Assembly (NCBI GenBank): GCA_002914845.1
Contig: JXTC01000057.1
Span: 802,922 to 866,921 of the forward strand
Length of the DNA stretch: 64,000 bases
Source: Trema orientale
Taxonomy: Eukaryota; Streptophyta; Magnoliopsida; Rosales; Cannabaceae
Reading direction: 5' to 3'
Part shown: piece by piece, positions 51,600 to 62,741 of the stretch
Position numbering within the stretch: position 1 is the first letter of the stretch
Layout of the letters: each line of letters opens with the position of its first letter
Position numbers and translations under genes: made by a program
The notes under the pieces: model-generated
Databases searched by the model: none
What the model was told of the DNA's origin: nothing
What the model saw: the letters and a program-made list of their open reading frames with translations, nothing else

Positions 51600-52463
51600 T
51601 ATGGTTTAATGGATATCCCTTTTTGATTTTATGAATAAATATATCTTTTTTTTAATAGTAATAATTTGTACTTACTATTATACAATTTACCACTATTAAG
51701 AGGTGGTATATAATTTATTTGCCATGACTAAAAAAAATGATATCACTTATATACGGTAGCATATTTACCATTATATCCTTGGTAAATTACTTATTTATAA
51801 CTATTAAGAGGTGGTATATAATTTATTTACTATGGCTTGAAAATTTTTATTACATATAGACAGTAGTATATTTACCATTATAACCCTAGTAAATCACTTT
51901 TTTTTTACTACTATTATAAATTAGAATATTATTATTAGGCACCAATCCCAATAGTTTTTTTTTTTAACTTATTTATAGGTATTATTTTGCCCAATTAAAA
52001 TTTATCACACACGTTTTTTCATGGTAAAATATATGATTTAATAAATATCTCTTTCTGATTTTATGAACAAATATATCTATTTTTTAATAATAATGATTTG
52101 TGTTTACTATTATACCCCGACTAAATTACTAATTTAATATTGTCAAGATGTGGTATATAATTTATTTATCATGATTTAAAAAATTTTATCACTTATATAC
52201 AGTAGCGTATTTACTATTATATCCTTAGTAAAATTACTTATTTATAACTATTAAGAAGTGGTATATAATTTATTTGCTTTGACTTAAAAAATTTTTATCA
52301 CTTATAGACGGTAACATACTTACCATTATAATTTTGATAAATTATTCATTTACCATTATTATAAATTGGAATATTATTTATTGGGCATTAATCTAATAGT
52401 TTTTTTTTTTAACTTATCTATAGGTATTATTTTGTCCAATTAAAATTCATTATGTACGTCTTT
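51600..52463. repeat. Tandem duplication, about 432-bp unit with internal subrepeats
   Basis: The unit beginning TATGGTTTAATGGATATCCC (51600) recurs as TATGATTTAATAAATATCTC (52032) and stays alignable to about 52460. Within each unit GGTGGTATATAATTTATTT (or a variant) recurs about 107 bp apart, so the structure is a repeat within a repeat. It is non-coding and AT-rich. Further diverged copies continue to about 52850. Confidence 0.75.
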
Positions 52464-53299
52464 TCATAATAGAAGGTAGAGAGAGAAAAATATTAAATAA
52501 TGTATATTTTTTTTTCCAACTACTCAAATTATGGTAACCATTAGATTATGATCAAACGGCTAAAAACAAATACTTATAAATAGGTTAAAAAAATACCTAC
52601 TAAATTATGGCCCTTATTTATTTAGAATGACTTGAAAAAAAAAATTTAGCATCAACACATGATAACATATTTACCATTAACTTATTTACTTACTATAACT
52701 TCAAAAATAAATTATTACCGATGTAAGGTAGCATATTTACCATTTTACTTTTGAGAAATTATGTATTTATCACTAGTATATTATTTATTTACCGTGAGTT
52801 GAAAAAAAATTTTGATATATGATAGCATATTAACCATTATACCTTAGTAAATATGATAAAGAAAATATGGTATAAACGCACACTTCACCAATAACTATTT
52901 TCTCGCTTTCAGGTACTAATGTTAGACATGGGTATAGACCATCTCTGTTTGAAATGCTAGTTTCATCACTAATATGCATCATGATCCAGAACTTCTAAAC
53001 CAGAAAGAAAATTAAGTGTCTAATACAGCTCAATCTTCGACCTATACTATTACATACCACATGTGGCTCACCTCATAATTCAATTTCCATACAAAGCTAT
53101 TATCATTTTCACTTTTAACTTTTCCTGTTCTTCTAAGTATTCTCACACCACTTGACGACTTGAATTATCTATAATCCAAAGTTCAAAGAAACCCCAACTC
53201 CAACCCATATTGGTGATCTTCTTGATTTATCTGATAATAAAAATGGTAAATTAATAATTTACAATAAAACTTATTAAAAAAAAAAAACCCCCTCAGAAA

Positions 53300-53745
53300 T
53301 GATATAAAATTTAGAAGTCTGTTCTCGTCCCTGGCACCAACAAAGGCAAAATTTCAGGAAAACAAATCAACTTCACCTCAGGTTAAGCTGCTTTGTTTTC
53401 ATATTCAAATTAAATACTCGTATATGGTTAAAAAAAAAAAATCAATGGACAATAATTATTGCAACCAAAATCTATACAAAAACGTCGAAATGTCTTGAAA
53501 TTTATTCAATCTCACATGGTGATTTATCGATCAATTTGAAAGAAAATGCAATTGAAAGAGATTGATTTTACTTTGACGAGACGAGAGCAGGTGGCGAAGT
53601 TTGAAGCAAGGTCGTTAATAGAGGTCATCTGCGTCGCGGCAAGTCGGACTGAGTTGTTACCATTTCTGAGTTTGACTCGCTCGAGGACGATGGAATCAAA
53701 TTGACAGGAAGAACCGGTGACTGGGCCGGAGACAAGGAAACTCAA
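53300..53745 (-). pseudogene. Nitrilase-like protein fragment (NLP1/deaminated glutathione amidase type), broken
   Basis: Exon-like segment 53745-53572 (minus) encodes 58 residues including VRLAATQMTSINDLASNF and ATCSRLVK, the N-terminus of the plant nitrilase-like/deaminated glutathione amidase family. It ends at a plausible donor (AAA|GTAAAA). A second exon-like segment begins near 53391 and encodes VKLICFPE, the expected next motif with the region of the catalytic Glu. It is disabled: an in-frame TAA lies at 53383-53385, and one base is missing after the CFPE codons (around 53348-53355), shifting the frame. The rest of the gene (catalytic Lys and Cys) is absent. Because the intron is kept, this was copied at DNA level and not through mRNA. 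It lies inside the inverted-repeat element at 51136-54568. Confidence 0.75.
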
Positions 53746-54025
53746 AGAGAGTGAGGTTGTGAATTTGGGGATTTGACGAGAGAGAAAAGATGAGGGAATT
53801 GGGTGATCTTTGTTGATTTGATTTGAAAGGGGTAAAAGAAGTTAAGAAATGAGCATAAATGTACATAAAACTAAAATGAGGCATCTACTAACATCACGTG
53901 TTAAAAACGGATACATGGTGTAGTTTTCTTTACTAATATAATTTACCAATCAAATGGGCTAATTTTAGTCCAAATAAACCAACACGCTAGACATGTGGAC
54001 TAACACAATATGGCACGGAAACAAG

Positions 54026-54404
54026 TAGGGGTGGCAATATAGGTCATGACACGATAACACGACTTGAAACCCGCACGATTAGTTGAATCTGCTTGACACG
54101 AAATTGACTCGAATTGACACGATTAAGTAATTTTTTAATAAATTATATTAAATAATTATTTTCAAAAAAAAAATTCATGAATTTCTTGTAGATAAAATAA
54201 AAAACATAAAGCTAATGAACTAGTTTATCTTACTATAGTAAAATTTAATTTAAAAAATCGAGTAAACTAACAGTTATACTATTTATATACGTTTTGACCC
54301 ATCAATCTGCACATCATTTTCATTAAACAGGTGACACGTAAATTAACCTGTTAACGACACTATTTAATTAAATTAAACATGATAAAACACAAATTGCCAC
54401 CCCT
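54026..54404. mobile_element. hAT-type MITE with TAGGGGTGGCAAT ends, nested
   Basis: Terminal inverted repeats TAGGGGTGGCAAT and ATTGCCACCCCTA bound 379 bp rich in TGACACG/CGTGTCA words. The flanks GAAACAAG and AAAACAAA match at 6 of 8 positions, fitting the 8-bp target duplication of hAT elements. Confidence 0.7.
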
Positions 54405-54840
54405 AAAAACAAAACATGTTAAAACATGAGCCAATATACCGTGTCAGGGGTAATTTATAATTTTGGGCACGACTTAACTAAAATATGAGCCCGTGCATGG
54501 CCCAACACAAAAGCACGTTTATATCCAATTTGAATGGACCGTGCCCGCAGACGGCACTGACAGCTCTATCAACGATAACAAAATAGTCGGTGACGTGGCT
54601 GTGAAGAATCAGAGAATCTTGAGAGTGAAAACGAAACGAGACAGTTATAGAAATAGAATGAGAAAGAGATGTACGTACGTTAATGGCGGACACTGCCATC
54701 TTCTTCCTTCCCTAACCAACCTTGTGATCTCCTCAAACCGCCATGATTACAGCGATAAACATTATGATCATCAGTTTCGTCTAAAATGATCGACGATTGC
54801 GGTTCGTTGAGATATGATATGCCGATCTATTTGAATCCAG

Positions 54841-55609
54841 GTATGTGTATATATATATATATATACGTATGTATCTACATTGCTTTGTTTTGTGATTAAC
54901 TGGTTTTTGCTTTGCATCTTCAGAAATTACTGAAATTCCTTTTGAAGAGAAAAGCTTGTATTTAGCTACTACGAACAAAACCTTCAATAATTATTTCTTT
55001 TGACAGTTCCTTAGTTATTATTATTATTATATCAATTAATTAATTAAAAAAAGAAACAAGGGAAGCAAAATTTAGTAGTACGTACTATAACCGGAAAGAT
55101 TTGAGGCTTATTAATTTGAGCTACACTAATACATTGCATTACTGAAATTTTTTATTTTAGAGCTCTAAAATGTTTTAATCTACTTTTGCAGTTCAGGATT
55201 AATGAGTTTTTGATTAATGGTTTTTCATTCCCATATAGGAGGTTTTTTTTTTTCCCCCCTTTTAAACAAGTACTTAAAGCCTGAATTAAGCATGTATTTG
55301 GATATATATATATTTATGGAGGACTTTTCAATGATTTTAATTTTTTTGACCATAAATGGATACTAAAAAAAATAGTGGTAGCATTAAATTTTTTTTATGC
55401 TGGTATATATGAATACAGGAGGGATTGTTTTCATTCACAATTGCTGGTTATACTGATATTGATTACAATTAAATATTTTGGCAACCATTTATTGAAATCT
55501 AATGGATTTACTATATGTATATGCATATGCATATGCAAGTATCATAATCCAGCTATAATGTTCGTTTTCCATATAGCTTGTTGCGGTCTTAAGTGGTGTT
55601 ATCTTTTAG
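54841..55609 (+). other. Predicted 5'-UTR intron of the PH-RCC1-FYVE gene
   Basis: Donor AATCCAG|GTATGT at 54840/54841 and acceptor CTTTTAG|GCCAGG at 55609/55610 precede the ATG at 55643. The first, non-coding exon would then begin about 100-200 bp past the end of the transposon-like element at 54568. Confidence 0.55.
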
Positions 55610-55642
55610 GCCAGGACTGGATTTAATTGATCTGCAATCTAA

Positions 55643-58600
55643 ATGGCCGAATTGCCGAGAAACAATTTCGCTGACGAGGATACCTTGCAGGTAACTTTGT
55701 ACACTACTTGGTTTCACTTGGTAACATTTTTTTTTATTATTTTTTTTTTATTTTCTGTTTTTCGTTTTTTAAAAATAGAAAGAAGGATGTAGAGTTTGAG
55801 AAGATCTCCATAATTTAATTCATTTTTAAAACCCAAGAAAAAAAAAATTGAAAGTGCTTCCTAGCAAATGTCCTAAATCTTCATTTCTAAAATTTCGAAC
55901 TTAGAAATACGTGGCTTTTAAAATGCAACAAAGTAATTAATGGTGAAAGTTGAGTCACTGAATGCATGTTTGTATGTGCAGGCCATTACAGCCCTGAAGA
56001 AAGGGGCGTATTTGCTCAAGTTTGGGCGCAGAGGAAGTCCAAAATTTTGCCCATTTCGGCTTTCTAATGTAAGTTAGAGTTGAACATATATTTCCAATGC
56101 CTGGGGTGTTGTGTCCCTATATATATTAATTGCCCAAGAGTTTATTTATACCAAATGCATTTGGGGTATTGGCTAATCGTGTATTTAGATGAATCAACAC
56201 TCTTGTATTGTCTATTTATGCATATACATTTTGTACGGATGTGTGTGTACTTGATTGTTTGTTTGTGATGCATGTCTATTAATGTTATAGCTCAAGTTCT
56301 TATTTTATTGCTTCAGGATGAGAAATTGTTGATATGGTACTGCGGCAAACAGGAAAAACAGCTTAAGCTAAGTCATGTCTCAAGAATAATACCTGGACAG
56401 CGTACTGTGAGTTTAAATACCTCATATGTACATACATTATACATATACTAAAAATAATTCCGGGCAAAAAATGGAAGTACATGGAGTGCTCTACTCTACG
56501 CAGAATTATTTTCTTGTTTATAGAAATAGGCCTGAAACAGATAATAAGTCAAGGAAATTGTGTGTTTTTCAGGCAGTATTTCAGCGCTATCCTCAGCCTG
56601 AGAAAGAATATCAGTCATTTTCCTTGATATACAGCAACAGGTCCTTGGACTTGGTGAGTTCTGTTTCCTTTTTTTCTATTTTGCTATCACTTATCTTACG
56701 TTACTTCCGGCACTGTACATTTGTTGTTGTTGTTGACGGTTCTGCTGGGATCTCTTTTAGTTTTGATGCGGTAGTAAACTGTTTACATACATTTTGATCA
56801 TATTTTATCAAACGAATGTTTTGATCATATATAGTTGTAATTACTCATCTGTAGTTAAGTAGTTAGGATAGATCACTAGCTCAATGGCGCGCTCCATTTG
56901 GTGGTGACAATGGATTGCTGGATCCATTTCGACCATATTTTATCACCATAACGAAGTTGAAGAGGTGGTTTTACTATTTTGCTGAATTTCACAGACTGGT
57001 TTTTAAATTGGAAGCTGTCACAATCATGACAAGAAACACATGCTTGTGTTTCCTTCTTCTGTATTTATGATTTTTCTTAAGAAACTTTGTTCTCTCCATA
57101 GTAGTCAAAATTTTCTAGACATACTATAATTCACGTCAATGCATACTTCTTTCCCCTGATATATATCTCTATTTCAGTAAACTCAATATCCTCAATCGTA
57201 AGTTATTCCTCAAATTTGTTTAGAGCTATCTAAAAAGTGGTTGCACTTGGCAGATTTGCAAAGACAAGGATGAAGCTGAAGTCTGGCTTGCTGCTCTCAG
57301 GGCCTTGATTTCACGGGATCGTAGCCAATGGAGAACTGAGACAAGAAGCGAAAGTGTACAATCGGACAGCCCTTGTCGCCCTGCACTAAGAAACTCACCA
57401 TCAAATTTGTCATGTAGCAGTAGTGATATAATTTACAAGGTTTTTCCCGCAATAATATCATCGAAAATATTCTGTTTTTGTTTTCTGATCATTTTTCTCT
57501 CATAGATTTTTTCAACAGGATCCAGAAGACAGTCAAACACTTTTGGTTCCTTACGAGAATTCTCCACAAAATAGATTAGGAAAAGCGTTTTCTGAGGTCT
57601 TCTCATACACTGCAGCAGCAAAGGAGTATAATAGGGCCGAGTCGGTTGCGAAACGCATCAGCTTGTCATCACCTGATGGGTTAGATGACACTCAAAGTAT
57701 CGCCTCCGCTACTGATACTTTTCGAACTAGTGTATCCAGTGCTGTTAGTTCATCCAGCAAGGGATCTTTCTATGAAGACATTGATAACTTTAATGATGTT
57801 TTTATTTGGGGAGAAGGAATTGGTAATGGTCTATTGGGTGGTGGCATCCATATAGTTGGTACTACGACGGACAGAATGGATGCATTGCTGCCAAAGGCCC
57901 TGGAATCAACAGCTGTGCTTGACCCCTATAATATTGCTTGTGGGAGTCAGCATGCTGTGTTGATCACCAAACAGAAGCAGCTCTTCAGCTGGGGTGAGGG
58001 ATCAGGTGGCAGGCTCGGGCATGGAGATGAAGCAGACGTCCCTCATCCAAAGCTCATCGATGGTCTTGCTGGATCAAAGATTGAGCTAGTAGCTTGTGGG
58101 GAATTTCACACCTGTGCTGTAACTGTTTTAGGGGATTTGTACACTTGGGGTGATGGTACTCGTGATTTCTGTTTTCTTGGTCGTGGAAGTGAAGCCAGTT
58201 ACTGGACACCTAAGAAACTAAGGGGCCAGGATTCTCCTCAAATATCATTTATCTCTTCTGGACCTTGGCATACCGCTTTTGTTACATCAGCAGGTCAGTT
58301 GTTTACATTTGGTGATGGAACTTTTGGTGCCCTTGGACATGGAGATCATAGCAGCACAGCCGTGCCTAGGGAAGTAGAAACTTTAAAAGGACTGCGAACT
58401 GTGAGGGCTGCTTGTGGTGTTTGGCACACTGTTGCAGTTGTTGAAGTTACTATGGGAACTTCTTCTGGTTGTAATAGCTCCCTTTCCGGAAAACTGTATA
58501 CTTGGGGAGATGGGGACAAAGGCCAACTTGGGCATGGTGATAAGAAACATAGATTAATTCCATCTCATGTAGCTGTATCAGACAAAACAAGCTTTTGCCA

Positions 58601-60349
58601 AGTGGCTTGTGGCTATATCATGACCATTGCTCTAACTACCTCAGGACAAGTTTATACAATGGGAAGTGCTGATTTAGGACAACCTTGTATTCATGAAAGT
58701 GTTAATAAGGTCCCTATCAAGGTTGAAGGTAACATCAGAAACAGATGCATTGAAGAGATAGCTTGCGGTTCTCATCATGTTGCAGTTTTGAGCTCTAAAG
58801 CAGAGGTTTACACTTGGGGAAAGGGTACAAATGGTCAGCTAGGCCATGGAGACAACGAGGACAGGAAGGATCCCACACTCGTTAAAGCTTTGAAAGACAA
58901 ACAAGTAAAGAAAGTGGAATGTGGCTCCAATTTTACGGCTGTCATCTGTCTTCACGAATGGATGTCTGGTGCTGACCATTCCATATGTTCAGGTTGCCGC
59001 AATCCGTTTGGCTTCAGAAGAAAGCGTCATAACTGCTACAACTGCGGTCTTCTTTTCTGTAAAGCATGCAGCAGTGAGAAATCTTTAAAAGCTGCTTTGG
59101 CTCCCAATAATATGAAACCTTATCGTGTCTGCGATGATTGTTGTACTAAATTAAAGAGAGCCATTGAATACGGGCCAAGTTTAAGTAGAAGTATGCATCA
59201 AAATTTTAGTGCAGTGTCTGAGAAAGGAAGTTCGAAGCATGGATCTTTTCATCGACGCCCTGCCTCTTTTGACTCATCCAAACTGGCTCAGAGTCAACAT
59301 TCCAACAAGGGAAGTCTTTCTCCCATTCTAAATGAAAGTTTCCAGAGTGATTCAACCTCAAAATTCGAAAAATCCAAGATCTTCTCTGCTTCTGTTCCTA
59401 GACCAAGAATGATTTCTCGAGCAAAAACTCATTCCTCAAGAAGATCAAGTCCAGCTTACTTAGAATCAATGACCTCAGTCCTTACTAATCTTGATGATCC
59501 AGAAATCATAATTGATGTCTCAAATGAAAAAGAGGAGAACCTCTCCCTAGAAATAAATACATTAAGGGCACAGGTAAGTCTATCATGGCAGAGATTTGTT
59601 GTTTTGTTACAAAAGTTCCTTGTCAAATTATGTCACACACTGCTAGGATGCAAATATACATGAAAGAAAAAGGATACATAGAAATATTTTTACTTATCTC
59701 GTTCTGTACTACTGAAGTAAACATTAGTAATACTTTCAGTAACAATATTGCATTGGTTGGAACTTGGATGATTTATCTTCGCACTATAATATTTCCTGTA
59801 TTTTAATCTTCTGTTGTATTAAGAATTTTTTAAAGTGCTAAATGTTGGGGATGGACTATAACATGCATTTTTGGAGCCATCTGTGAATAGACAGATCTCT
59901 GTTACTGAACCTTTATGTCTTCTTTGCCTGAGGATAGAGTCGAAGCAAACATACACATGTTGTTTTCCAGAGTCTCAAATTCCATGATGGGAAATGGAGG
60001 GCTATGCTGTTATTAACTATGACTAATACAAAATGGTAAATGTGACATGTAGGCGGAGGATCTTACCTGCAAATCTGAAAATCTAGAAGCAGAACTCAAA
60101 AAGACATCAAGGCAGCTGACAGAAGCAACAATAACAGCAGGAGTGGAGGCTGAGAAAACCAAAGCCGCTAAGGGAGTAATCAGATCTCTTGCTGCCAAGG
60201 TGAAGACGTATAATCATTTTTACTACCTTAGTTGGACTTACATCGAGAATAAAGTGCTATTTCACTCTACGTAACACACGTTTATTGACCGCTCATTACT
60301 TCTGTGGCAGTTGAAGAACATGGCTAAAATGGTACCTCAATCTCATTAG
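55643..60349 (+). CDS. PH-RCC1-FYVE domain protein (PRAF family), apparently without BRX domain
   Basis: Exons 55643-55690, 55982-56068, 56317-56406, 56573-56653, 57254-57439, 57519-59573, 60053-60199 and 60311-60349 join in phase to about 910 residues. A PH domain covers about residues 20-135 (KKGAYLLKFGRRG ... DEAEVWLAALRALI). About seven RCC1-type repeats (WGEG, LGHGD, ACGEFHTCAV) span 255-640, and a FYVE zinc finger 645-710 (CSGCRNPFGF, RKRHNCYNCG, CKACS, VCDDC). The FYVE basic motif is RKRHNCYNC, the plant PRAF variant, where classical FYVE fingers have R-R/K-HHCR, so lipid preference may differ. A coiled coil follows (845-900). The protein is predicted to bind phosphoinositides and small GTPases at endomembranes. 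Most relatives end in a BRX domain of about 55 residues; here TAG follows MAKMVPQSH and I see no BRX coding downstream. Confidence 0.9.
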
Positions 60350-60731
60350 TGCTTCTTTAAATGCCCAAAACTCTACTCGGTCATTGGACGAGCCATAGGA
60401 TACAAGAGTAAGATACAGCAGCAAGAAACGCCTCAGAAAATACAGAAGGTATGCTGACCAAGTACTCGAACTATATTTCCACTCAGGGATTTATTTATTT
60501 TTTTTGGGAGGGGGGAGTGGGAGAATTCACACAAGTACATTTAAGGTGGCTCATTACATAATTTACTCAGCTTCCTCTAACAAGCTCGGAAACTCAATCA
60601 AGACCCGTGATTTTTCCTTGCTTGTTTACTACTGAAGTTGGAGCGAAGTCTGGAATGTATAGACATTAACATAAAAGGAAATTGTACTTATTCTGAAGTA
60701 AGCCGTTTGCAGTAGTAGTCCATGTGCGTCC

Positions 60732-60947
60732 CTATCCACTGGTAACTGCAAGTTTGTCTTTGTTCATCTGGTGGAGGCTTTTATGTGAAGCAACATTTAG
60801 GTCCTCAGTTGTTGATAGTCTACCGCTTACGTGCTGAGCTATGCAGCCTCGTAATCTTTTGAGAATATTCATAACATTCTTTGCTTCTGAAAGATCTAAC
60901 TGTTGAGACAATTCTTTATGAAAAATGCTAACCTTTGTGATGTCCAT
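60732..60947 (-). other. Unassigned 71-codon open frame
   Basis: The frame starts MDITKVSIFHKELSQQLDLS and has normal-looking codon and amino-acid composition, but no family is recognised. It could be an exon of an unrecognised gene, a decayed gene fragment, or chance. It overlaps the likely 3' flank of the PRAF-type gene on the opposite strand. Confidence 0.2.
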
Positions 60948-62212
60948 CTTTTTTCTATTTTGATAACTCTGAATGATGTGGACTTTTTATGTAGCATACA
61001 ATGATAGAGACCATGCGTCGATTATAATTCTTCAGTTTCCTTTTGTATATTTTCTAACTATCTATGTGATGTCACGTCAGTTTAGTTATGTTCTCTAAAT
61101 AAATTTACGATGTGTAGCGTTATTTATTATTTATTTATTTGTTATTTATCCTAACAAAGTTTAGCATCCAGAATTACAACTCCACCCTTACTGAATTCAG
61201 TTCTGATACTTCTTCGTACTTAAAATCGTTCATATAACTTGTTACTACAAAATCCGACATTCATCTTGCTTCTGAGCTTACATTATTCGCTATTGAATGC
61301 TTCAAGTCTTTTGAAGACTTGCATGCAAATGATAATGATGAAGAGTTAGAAATAAGGAGAATGGCATTCCGATATAATTCGATATAGCTTGGGATTTTGT
61401 ATCGACAATTTGCATGTATATCCAATACTTAAATTTCTTAAGGTTTAACGACCTATCTATCTTTCCATCCCATGGACTAGTTTAAAAACAATTTTTTGAA
61501 CTGTAGTAGTACGTGATTTTTGCTCGAACATTGACGGCCCCGGTAGTAAGATGCTCACACTTTAGGATTATAATAAACGAATGCTAATGGGGAAGCTAAG
61601 GTAGGGCAGAGAACATTGTTTAAAATGCGTTTACACATTCATTCTCGTTATCAATTAAAAAAAGGATAAAACCATCTTAGGTAAATGGAGAGGTTACTTT
61701 TTGAGAGGAATTTTCTTTTTTTTTTTTTTTCCCAGAAAGGTTCCTCAAAGGAATTAAATTAAATCACTGGCCAAATTAATAATAGTACAAGTTTCTAAAG
61801 AAAATAGTATCAATCTGAAGAAAACAGAGGTATAAGCTAATTTGGCTAGCTTTTTCAGGAGTAAGTTAGCCCAGCAAAATGAATAAATAACATTTTTAAG
61901 TGGATTGTATAGCTTTTTCAACAGGACACATCTCCCATTATCATCATGTTCCCAATCTATATGAGTGGCTTTCTAGGCTATATATAAAAGCTACAAGTCA
62001 TCAATTGAACCCCTTGAGCTTAGTCCGGTTCAGCTCGGTCAAACATCAAAAAGGGTCCCAAAAAAAAAAATAATAATAATAAGAGAACTACGCAAGATAA
62101 ACAAGAGGCTCAAAGTTATTAGGAAATCCAACAATTACAGTTTCATGGACAAATTTATATAGTATGAGCTGTTAACCCCATGAGGTTTACATACCTAGAT
62201 TTAAGAATTCGG

Positions 62213-62698
62213 AACCATTTTCAAATAAAAGTTTCAAGAAGCTCTGTTATTAATATGTCACTTACTCATAAGATTCAATTGTCAATCATCTATCCAGAAC
62301 ATACAGAGGAGGAAAACGAGAAAATACACTCTAAACATCCTTCATCAAGATCAAGTCCTATTTCACAGTTGGATTAAAGCGAAGGATCACCGAAATCTTC
62401 TGATTAAGGAAACCAAATATGCATAGATCACTAGACCCCCTTCACAGTTGGATCAAACCATTTTCAAATAAAAGTTTCAAGAAGCTCTGTTATTAATATG
62501 TCACTCACTCATAAGATTCAATTGTCAATCATCTATCCAGAACATACAGAGGAGGAAAACAAGAAAATACACTCTAAACATCCTTCATCAAGATCAAGTC
62601 CTATTTCACAGTTGGATCAAAGTGAAGGATCACCGAAATCTTCTGATTAAAGAAACCAAATAGGCATAGATCACTAGACCCCCTTCTCACCCACAAGT
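62213..62698. repeat. Tandem duplication, 243-bp unit, beside the EB1 3' end
   Basis: CCATTTTCAAATAAAAGTTT at 62215 recurs at 62458, and the two units remain almost identical through CACCGAAATCTTCTGATTAA. The second unit ends about 45 bp from the EB1 stop codon, so part of the duplication probably lies in the EB1 3' UTR. Confidence 0.9.
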
Positions 62699-62741
62699 TT
62701 GTTACTTACCCTTTTCATCATAATAAAATCTGAAACTCGAC

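Larger units (their letters stand above)
51136..54568. mobile_element. Probable hAT-like element of about 3.4 kb carrying a host gene fragment
   Basis: The left end TAGAACTGTCAAGAGGGCCG is mirrored by the right end, whose complement reads TAGAGCTGTCAGTGCCGTCT. The subterminal parts are rich in CACGG/GGCACG and GCCCA words on both sides. TAG-A/G-CTG ends fit hAT-type termini. The flanking 8-mers TCCATTAT and TCAACGAT agree at only 5 of 8 positions, so the insertion is old or the ends are slightly off. No transposase is seen. Inside are a roughly 430-bp tandem duplication, a nitrilase-like pseudogene fragment and a nested MITE. Confidence 0.45.
60350..62741. other. Spacer between PRAF-type gene and EB1, with coding-like scraps
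   Basis: No confirmed gene. Two stretches look protein-like but unassigned: minus 60947-60732 (71 codons, including KELSQQLDLSEAKNVMNILK) and plus about 61228-61386 (including SELTLFAIECFKSFEDLHAN). They are on opposite strands, short, and lack clear splice context. A 243-bp tandem duplication sits next to the EB1 3' end. Confidence 0.4.

Noticed and set aside
53696..53884. 62-codon open frame upstream of the nitrilase fragment
   Set aside because: Different frame from the nitrilase similarity. Probably the old leader/promoter of the copied gene.
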